A stretch of DNA of 19,854 nucleotides from assembly GCA_002314525.1 (NCBI GenBank), contig DCGE01000097.1:1-19854 (forward strand), in the 5' to 3' direction. The stretch is from Prevotellaceae bacterium UBA1786. Lineage in GTDB: Bacteria; Bacteroidota; Bacteroidia; Bacteroidales; Bacteroidaceae. The position numbers were made by a program, and so were the translations under genes. The notes under the pieces are model-generated. The model was given only the letters and a program-made list of their open reading frames with translations. It ran no database searches and was not told where the DNA came from. Shown here piece after piece: positions 16,154 to 19,854 of the stretch; position 1 is the stretch's first letter, and each line of letters begins with the position of its first letter.

Positions 16154-17014
16154 TTACATCACCACCTTATCCAATGTCATCACCAGAATATCCTCAGCAC
16201 CTATTGCCTTCAGTTTCTCAATTACATCCCACTGTTCCTTGTCGTTCACTACTGTCTGCAACGAACACCAGTCCTTCTGAGCCAGAGGAATGACTGTCGG
16301 ACTCTTCATGGAAGGAAGTATCTCTATTGCCTTGTCAACCGACTTCACCGGAAGATTCATCATCAGGTATTTCTTGCCGCGTCCTTTCTGTACAGACTCA
16401 AATCTGAACATCAGCTGACGGATGGTGGCTTGTTTGTCTTCTTCCATCTCTTCCAAAGGCTTCGTACAGATCAGTACTGCATCTGATTCAAGTACCGTCT
16501 CCACCTCCTTCAGTCCGTTGGATACCAGAGTACCGCCTGATGATACGATATCAAATATTCCGTCTGCCAGTCCTGCTGCAGGAGAAATCTCCACAGAACC
16601 GGTAATAGTATGTATTTCAGCCTTGATGCCGTTCTTGTCAAAAAAGTCCTGAAGGATACGAGGATAGGAAGTCGCTATTCTCTTACCCTGGAACCACTCA
16701 ATTCCGTTGTATTCTTCTGCTTTCGGAATAGCCAGCGAAATGCGGCATGCACCGAAACCGAGATGCTGAAGAACCTCCACATCAACCCCGCGCTCCACTA
16801 CTTCGTTCAGACCTACGATACCCAGGTCGGCAGCACCCATGTTCACTGTCTGTGGTATGTCATCGTCTCTTAAGAACAATACATCAACTGGAAAATCCTT
16901 GGCTTTCATCAGGAATTTTCTTTTATCATCTCCAATTCTTATTCCGGAATCACTGAGCAGTTCCATACTCTGCTCATTGAGGCGTCCTTTTGTTTGAACA
17001 GCAATTCTAATCAT
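16154..17014 (-). CDS. hisG: ATP phosphoribosyltransferase HisG (long, autoregulated form)
   Basis: This 286-residue enzyme joins ATP and PRPP in the committed, feedback-controlled step of histidine synthesis. The start MIRIAVQTKGRL and the PRPP-binding stretch DIVSSGGTLVSNGL identify it. The C-terminal 75 or so residues form the ACT-like histidine-sensing domain, so this is the long hexameric form that needs no HisZ partner. I chose the ATG at 17014; an in-frame TTG at 17038 would add 8 residues but falls inside the promoter's -7 element. As first gene of the operon it is likely controlled by its promoter and by allosteric inhibition. The leader of about 15 bases leaves no room for a histidine leader peptide. 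Confidence 0.96.
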   Translation of the reverse strand: MIRIAVQTKGRLNEQSMELLSDSGIRIGDDKRKFLMKAKDFPVDVLFLRDDDIPQTVNMGAADLGIVGLNEVVERGVDVEVLQHLGFGACRISLAIPKAEEYNGIEWFQGKRIATSYPRILQDFFDKNGIKAEIHTITGSVEISPAAGLADGIFDIVSSGGTLVSNGLKEVETVLESDAVLICTKPLEEMEEDKQATIRQLMFRFESVQKGRGKKYLMMNLPVKSVDKAIEILPSMKSPTVIPLAQKDWCSLQTVVNDKEQWDVIEKLKAIGAEDILVMTLDKVVM

Positions 17015-17034
17015 ATTATCAATCTTTTTACAAT

Positions 17035-17066
17035 GCAAAATTAGCAGTAATAATTCAAACTGCCAA
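17035..17066 (-). promoter_or_regulatory. Promoter of the his operon
   Basis: On the minus strand TTGG (17063-17066) is followed after 19 bases by TAatTTTGc (17035-17043), close to the Bacteroidetes consensus. Transcription would begin near 17028, about 14 bases before the hisG ATG. No other consensus promoter is seen between the tightly packed his genes, so the eight genes are likely one transcript. Confidence 0.65.
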
Positions 17067-17146
17067 GTATTTAACTAAAAAAATGATACAAAGTAGTCAG
17101 TTTTGCATGACTTTGCCTACAATATCACCCATATTTTAAAAATTAT

Positions 17147-17154
17147 TATTTATT
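17147..17154. repeat. Left candidate target-site duplication TATTTATT
   Basis: This 8-mer ends directly before the element and is matched exactly by 17652-17659 directly after it. The surrounding DNA is AT-rich, so chance identity is possible, but both copies sit at the exact element edges. Confidence 0.6.
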
Positions 17155-17155
17155 T

Positions 17156-17181
17156 GATCACTGGTAAAAGCCTGTGTTTTC
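17156..17181 (+). repeat. Left terminal inverted repeat of copy 1
   Basis: This is a 26-base exact inverse of 17625-17650. It begins GATCACTGGTAAAAGCC and ends GTGTTTTC. A diverged version opens copy 2 near 19045-19070, where the inner part CCTGTGTTTT is kept. Confidence 0.9.
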
Positions 17182-17196
17182 TTTTAAGAAAAAAAA

Positions 17197-17388
17197 TCAC
17201 AGTCTGATGCTGAAGCTTCGTCTTTCGTGTCTTGTCTTGATTGCAGAATATTGTGAGCGATACTTCGACAAGCTCAGCACATCGGCTCACATCTTCTGCC
17301 ATCATTCCAATCCACTCCCGAACAAGTTCGGTCTCAGCATTCAGCCTGTGAAGAAAAAGTTTTTCTTTAGAAAAAGAAAAAGTCCTCC
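17197..17388 (+). repeat. Long direct repeat, copy 1 (partner at 19086-19276)
   Basis: These 192 bases match 19086-19276 in the same orientation at about 90% by hand alignment. They contain a stem-loop (TGTGAGCGAT at 17252-17261 with ATCgGCTCACA at 17281-17291) whose loop holds CTTCGACAAGCTCAG, and the near-palindrome CCGAACAAGTTCGG (17318-17331). Both short motifs are identical in the two copies, while one pair of the outer stem is lost in copy 2. Confidence 0.9.
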
Positions 17389-17406
17389 CGATGGTCGGTA
17401 AAAAAA
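17377..17406 (+). repeat. Inner arm, CGATGG type, left position in copy 1
   Basis: The arm reads AAAAAGTCCTCC, then CGATGG, then TCGGTAAAAAAA. It pairs with the inverted arm at 17435-17463 except for the centre (CGATGG against TTCG). The 23 bases 17384-17406 recur exactly, inverted, at the end of the window (19832-19854). Confidence 0.85.
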
Positions 17407-17434
17407 CATGTACTGATGTTTCCACCGCGATAGC

Positions 17435-17463
17435 TTTTTTTACCGACGAAGGAGGACTTTTTT
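17435..17463 (-). repeat. Inner arm, TTCG type, right position in copy 1
   Basis: Read on the minus strand this is AAAAAAGTCCTCC, TTCG, TCGGTAAAAAAA. It faces the arm at 17377-17406 across a 28-base spacer (17407-17434). Twenty-seven bases of it are identical to 19265-19291, where the same arm type stands on the left and in opposite orientation. Confidence 0.85.
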
Positions 17464-17479
17464 GGCGGAGCTTTTTTTT

Positions 17480-17607
17480 AGCTGGATGTCTGAAGTCATT
17501 CGCCAGAATGACAGCGGATGATCTTGAGGACAAAATACGAAAGCTCGCTTTCAGGATTTTGGACACAAGAACATACGCGTAGACGATAGTCTTCAGACAC
17601 CACAGCT
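17480..17607. repeat. Nested inverted repeats in right half of copy 1
   Basis: An outer stem pairs 17480-17495 (AGCTGGATGTCTGAAG) with 17591-17607, with nine uninterrupted pairs and a small bulge. Inside it, 17522-17544 and 17547-17570 form an imperfect stem capped by GAAAGC/GCTTTC around two bases. The whole right half can therefore fold into one long hairpin in RNA or extrude as a cruciform in DNA. Confidence 0.6.
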
Positions 17608-17624
17608 CTTTTTTATCACTCCCT

Positions 17625-17650
17625 GAAAACACAGGCTTTTACCAGTGATC
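17625..17650 (-). repeat. Right terminal inverted repeat of copy 1
   Basis: This is an exact 26-base inverse complement of 17156-17181. It is followed by one base and then the right copy of the 8-bp flanking repeat. Confidence 0.9.
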
Positions 17651-17651
17651 C

Positions 17652-17659
17652 TATTTATT
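17652..17659. repeat. Right candidate target-site duplication TATTTATT
   Basis: This matches 17147-17154 exactly and directly abuts the element's right end. Confidence 0.6.
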
Positions 17660-17711
17660 CGGTGAATTTATAGCTCCGCTTTAGCGCCTGAGTTTAGCTA
17701 AGAACTCACCT

Positions 17712-19031
17712 TTACTCATCCTTTAGGAAATCCGGTGTCCGGCTGATGAATTCATGCCCAAACCTGCATCGAAGACAATCATGAGGTTGACAATACGATC
17801 GGGTCAGCTGAATCAGAGCCTGACTGTCACCGGCATTACAACACTCTACACCGGCCGATTTCCATTCTCTGATATATCTGTTGTCTTCCGGCTTTATCTT
17901 TTCGAAAAAGTCCAACGCCCTCTCACAGAGGTCTTCACGACTCTTGTATTTTCCGTATGCGAACATCAGAGGAATCACACTGTTTATCAACAGCAGATTT
18001 TTACCCGTTTCCGAGATGGTTTTCTCAACTTCTCGCGATTTGGTGGAGGCAAATGTATAATGAGTTTTCCAGTATTGGCTGACATTAGTGTCAAACAGTT
18101 TATACAGAGTCTTGATATCTTCTGCATTGATGATCTTCGACAGATTGACTCCTTGTTGGTGGTACATCATAGCCAGTTGGGCGATCCTTATATGAGGAAA
18201 GTTCTGGGGGCGAAGTCTGAGGAAGCGCCATGCGTGTGGATCCATCGGTTCCAGACCGAACTTATGTTTTAGAAAGGCATATTCATTTCTCATATCCTGA
18301 TAGTAACTGTCCTTCGTAGCCTCCTCCCGATACTCGTCAGGAAGAGCCTCATCCGAAAGCAACCCTGCCTGGCCGAAGAACAGAGCTTCAATCTGAAAGA
18401 GTTTGTCTCTGTGTTTCGAGAGTGTCTGCATAGGCAGCGAATAAGCCAGTTTTTCAAAGGCATCGCCGTTGATTCCGAATCCGAAATTCCTCATTATCGT
18501 CACCATGCATACGCTTTCCCAGTCGTTCCGGTATCTCTTCAGTCTCTCGTCAATCTGTGATTTCCTGTCTTCAAGGCGTTCAATGAGAAGTGCCGACAGG
18601 TAGTTGTGTACGATGATCTTTGGAATCAGGGGAATGACATGTTTGCAACGTGGATCGGAATGAACCATAAGTAGTTCGTTATAGTTGTCAAGCACATATT
18701 CCGGTACAGGTAGCTCCATCTGTGGAATGGCTTTCCCGTCAGGATAGGTTACTGCTTTGTCGATATCTCGGGCTACGTGCAGCACTACATTCTCATAAGC
18801 AGGATTTGTGTCGTGATGATGCCTGTACCAGTCTGACGATTTCACATGCACCTCAACGTTCCCTACCCATACAATACCGTCAATCTTGATCTTCGCCCCG
18901 ATGAAGTCGGGTCCGGAATCATGATTCTGAAGTCCTGGATTGAGTATTTCTAAAGTCCTTCCATCAGTGGTCTTCAACGGTTTGATCGGAAATATCTTAT
19001 GTTGCCATACGTATTGTATTATTTCCTCCAT
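17712..19031 (-). CDS. DUF2851 family protein
   Basis: This 439-residue protein is recognised as a DUF2851 member, a family common in Bacteroidetes with no assigned function. There is no signal peptide or membrane segment, so it is probably cytoplasmic. The N-terminal 115 residues hold the most conserved part: NPGLQNHDSGPDF, GNVEVHVKSSDW, HHHDTNPAYENVVLHV. The acid-rich GPDF and EVHVK pair is reminiscent of nuclease active sites, but that is only a resemblance. The C-terminus carries a cysteine motif, YCxxxxCLxCRFG (Cys414, Cys419, Cys422), with Cys397-Cys398 just before, which could bind a metal. The gene is flanked on both sides by copies of the same repeat element in direct orientation. 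Copy 2 begins 14 bases upstream of the ATG, so any promoter must lie inside it; no consensus one is seen there. Confidence 0.88.
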   Translation of the reverse strand: MEEIIQYVWQHKIFPIKPLKTTDGRTLEILNPGLQNHDSGPDFIGAKIKIDGIVWVGNVEVHVKSSDWYRHHHDTNPAYENVVLHVARDIDKAVTYPDGKAIPQMELPVPEYVLDNYNELLMVHSDPRCKHVIPLIPKIIVHNYLSALLIERLEDRKSQIDERLKRYRNDWESVCMVTIMRNFGFGINGDAFEKLAYSLPMQTLSKHRDKLFQIEALFFGQAGLLSDEALPDEYREEATKDSYYQDMRNEYAFLKHKFGLEPMDPHAWRFLRLRPQNFPHIRIAQLAMMYHQQGVNLSKIINAEDIKTLYKLFDTNVSQYWKTHYTFASTKSREVEKTISETGKNLLLINSVIPLMFAYGKYKSREDLCERALDFFEKIKPEDNRYIREWKSAGVECCNAGDSQALIQLTRSYCQPHDCLRCRFGHEFISRTPDFLKDE

Positions 19032-19085
19032 AGCTATATTATTTTGTTATTGGCAGAACCCTGTGTTTTTTCTATGATAAAAAAG

Positions 19086-19276
19086 TCACAGTCTGATGCT
19101 GAAGGCTACGCCTATCGTGTCTTGTCTTGATTGCAGAATCTTGTGAGCGATACTTCGACAAGCTCAGTACATCGGCTCCCATCTTCTGCTCTCAATCCAA
19201 TCCACTCCCGAACAAGTTCGGTTTCAGCATCCAGCCTGTGAAGAAAAAGTTTGCTTTGCAAAAGAAAAAGTCCTCC
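19086..19276 (+). repeat. Long direct repeat, copy 2 (partner at 17197-17388)
   Basis: This is the second copy of the shared segment. It differs from copy 1 by roughly 16 or 17 bases, including a one-base insertion near 19105 that breaks the minus-strand frame open in copy 1. The motif CTTCGACAAGCTCAG (19153-19167) and the near-palindrome CCGAACAAGTTCGG are unchanged. Confidence 0.9.
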
Positions 19277-19291
19277 TTCGTCGGTAAAAAA
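19265..19291 (+). repeat. Inner arm, TTCG type, left position in copy 2
   Basis: AAAAAGTCCTCC, TTCG, TCGGTAAAAAA. It is identical over 27 bases to the inverted right arm of copy 1 (17436-17462), and is thus of the opposite type to the arm in the same position of copy 1. Confidence 0.85.
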
Positions 19292-19319
19292 CATTCGAGT
19301 CGTCATCAATTGAGTATTG

Positions 19320-19769
19320 CTAAAATGCTGTAATGGTATTGTCCTTCCTGTCAAAGTAAAACCTCTGAATCTGTGCTCGTGGGTAGTCGTGGAAATTGAC
19401 CAGAATGCCTATTGGGAACCCAGTTCCAATCAAGTATGAGAATAACTGCTGGTATTCCGTTGCTGTAATCTTCTCTATTGCCTTGCATTCCAAGATGATA
19501 TTGCCCCTTTCACGTGGAATCATGAAATCCATTCTGAGATGTGATTCAAGGGGCTGACCACGGAATACAGGGTGGTACTTGAATTCTTTCTTATGGCTTA
19601 TGTCTGCCTGAGCCAGAGCAACATCCAATGCTTCTTGATATATATATTCTGGAAGCCCATTGGGAAGTTCCTTATATACGTCATGTATCACGCCGACTAT
19701 GTCAAAAACATAATTCTTCAACTGTTCTTTCACTGTTGAATCAAGATTTTCCTTCTGTTTTATTGTCAT
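19320..19769 (-). CDS. GxxExxY family protein, PD-(D/E)XK nuclease-like
   Basis: This 149-residue protein belongs to the GxxExxY family, named for the motif seen here as GLPEYIY. The family has a PD-(D/E)XK-like core; the matching residues are Asp in RMDFMIP and the pair in ILECKAIEK, with the later QLFSYLIGTGFPIGILVNF typical of the group. The cellular role and any nucleic-acid substrate are unknown. I chose the ATG at 19769; an in-frame TTG at 19793 would add 8 residues but lies inside the promoter's -7 element. The gene sits alone between two inverted arms of the repeat element, with its own promoter, and so looks like cargo or an element-encoded factor. It ends 28 bases from the left arm. 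Confidence 0.88.
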   Translation of the reverse strand: MTIKQKENLDSTVKEQLKNYVFDIVGVIHDVYKELPNGLPEYIYQEALDVALAQADISHKKEFKYHPVFRGQPLESHLRMDFMIPRERGNIILECKAIEKITATEYQQLFSYLIGTGFPIGILVNFHDYPRAQIQRFYFDRKDNTITAF

Positions 19770-19789
19770 GTCTATCTGTATAAGCAACT

Positions 19790-19822
19790 GCAAAGATACT
19801 ACAAACTGTCAAATTATGCAAA
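19790..19822 (-). promoter_or_regulatory. Promoter of the GxxExxY gene
   Basis: On the minus strand TTTG (19819-19822) is followed after 20 bases by TAtcTTTGc (19790-19798), a near-perfect Bacteroidetes promoter. It lies inside the element, between the right inner arm and the gene, with a predicted leader of about 15 bases. The cargo is thus equipped to be expressed wherever the element lands. Confidence 0.8.
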
Positions 19823-19831
19823 TACCAGCCC

Positions 19832-19854
19832 TTTTTTTACCGACCATCGGGAGG
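19832..19854 (-). repeat. Inner arm, CGATGG type, right position in copy 2 (cut by window edge)
   Basis: Read on the minus strand, CCTCC, CGATGG, TCGGTAAAAAAA is identical over 23 bases to 17384-17406, the left arm of copy 1. It closes the segment carrying the GxxExxY gene as an inverted partner of 19265-19291. Confidence 0.85.

Larger units (their letters stand above)
17155..17651. mobile_element. MITE-like element with 26-bp terminal inverted repeats (copy 1)
   Basis: This 497-bp segment fills the gap between the DUF2851 and hisG genes. Bases 17156-17181 and 17625-17650 are perfect inverted repeats of 26 bp (outer end GATCACTGGTAAAAGCC). Just outside, TATTTATT occurs on both sides (17147-17154 and 17652-17659), the expected 8-bp target duplication if the element is 17155-17651. 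Inside are, in order: a segment of about 190 bp shared with copy 2, an inverted pair of arms around a 28-base spacer, and a right half made of nested inverted repeats. A minus-strand frame of 160 codons crosses the element but is not kept in copy 2, so I do not call a protein. With no transposase it would be non-autonomous. The family is not one I can name. Confidence 0.75.
19045..19854. mobile_element. Second copy of the repeat element, carrying a GxxExxY gene (right end outside window)
   Basis: From about 19045 the sequence again follows copy 1: a diverged left end (TTGG...CCTGTGTTTT), the 190-bp shared segment (19086-19276) and a TTCG-type inner arm (19265-19291). Where copy 1 has a 28-base spacer, this copy has about 540 bp (19292-19831) holding one gene and its promoter. 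An inverted CGATGG-type arm (19832-19854) closes it at the window edge. The right half and terminal repeat must lie beyond the window, so the target duplication cannot be checked. Copy 2 lies in the same orientation as copy 1, about 1.9 kb away. Confidence 0.7.

Noticed and set aside
17015..17038. TTG start for HisG
   Set aside because: It falls within the TAatTTTGc -7 element, and the family normally starts at the MIRIAVQTKGRL methionine.
17015..17155. Histidine leader peptide and attenuator upstream of hisG
   Set aside because: The promoter lies about 14 bases from the ATG, there is no run of His codons, and no leader hairpin fits.
17150..17632. Minus-strand open frame of 160 codons spanning the whole repeat element
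   Set aside because: It reads across TIRs and hairpins, is basic and of low complexity in parts, and a one-base insertion breaks the frame in copy 2. It is better explained as structure-driven open sequence than as a protein.
19112..19354. Minus-strand open frame of 80 codons in copy 2
   Set aside because: It covers the shared repeat segment and overlaps the end of the GxxExxY gene. The likeness to the copy 1 frame follows from the DNA repeat, not from protein conservation.
19770..19793. TTG start for the GxxExxY protein
   Set aside because: The codon lies inside the -7 element of the gene's promoter. The ATG at 19769 follows a plausible short leader.
17155..19854. CRISPR array
   Set aside because: The repeats are long, few, partly inverted and not regularly spaced, with no cas genes nearby.

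Overview
The window reads as chromosomal DNA of a Bacteroidales bacterium, most likely a Prevotella-type organism. This is inferred from three things: promoters of the Bacteroidetes form (TTTG, about 19 bases, then TAnnTTTG), a hybrid two-component sensor that carries its own AraC-type DNA-binding domain, and carbohydrate-active enzymes typical of gut and rumen Bacteroidetes. No taxonomic search could be run.

Region 1 (1-1635, + strand): the 3' end of a GH29 alpha-L-fucosidase gene overlaps a cutC-family gene by four bases. Region 2 (1652-1827, - strand): a lone tRNA-Met(CAU) with a consensus promoter and a strong intrinsic terminator. Region 3 (1868-9964): a small plant cell-wall glycan locus. 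A 1329-residue hybrid two-component system (HTCS) regulator is followed by a secreted GH43 arabinofuranosidase/xylosidase with a CBM6-like domain. Converging on it, with a shared hairpin terminator, is a secreted two-domain esterase that joins a XynE-like SGNH hydrolase to a CE15 glucuronoyl-esterase-like domain. The likely substrate is decorated xylan: GH43 would remove arabinose or xylose, the SGNH domain acyl groups, and CE15 would cut glucuronoyl ester links to lignin. No SusC/SusD pair is in the window.

Region 4 (10035-17014, - strand): a complete histidine operon in the order hisG-D-C-B-H-A-F-IE, tightly packed with overlaps of 4 to 8 bases for most junctions. It has one recognisable promoter just before hisG and a leader too short for a classical attenuator.

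Region 5 (17147-19854): the accessory part. A 497-bp MITE-like element with 26-bp perfect terminal inverted repeats and a matching 8-bp flanking repeat lies upstream of hisG. A DUF2851 gene follows. A second copy of the same element begins 14 bp upstream of the DUF2851 start codon and runs off the window. In the second copy, the 28-bp spacer found between two internal inverted arms of the first is replaced by about 540 bp, which carries a GxxExxY (PD-(D/E)XK-like) gene with its own promoter. The two arm types sit in opposite order in the two copies, as if the central module had been inverted. This repeat-plus-cargo arrangement is the most interesting candidate for an undescribed system here.
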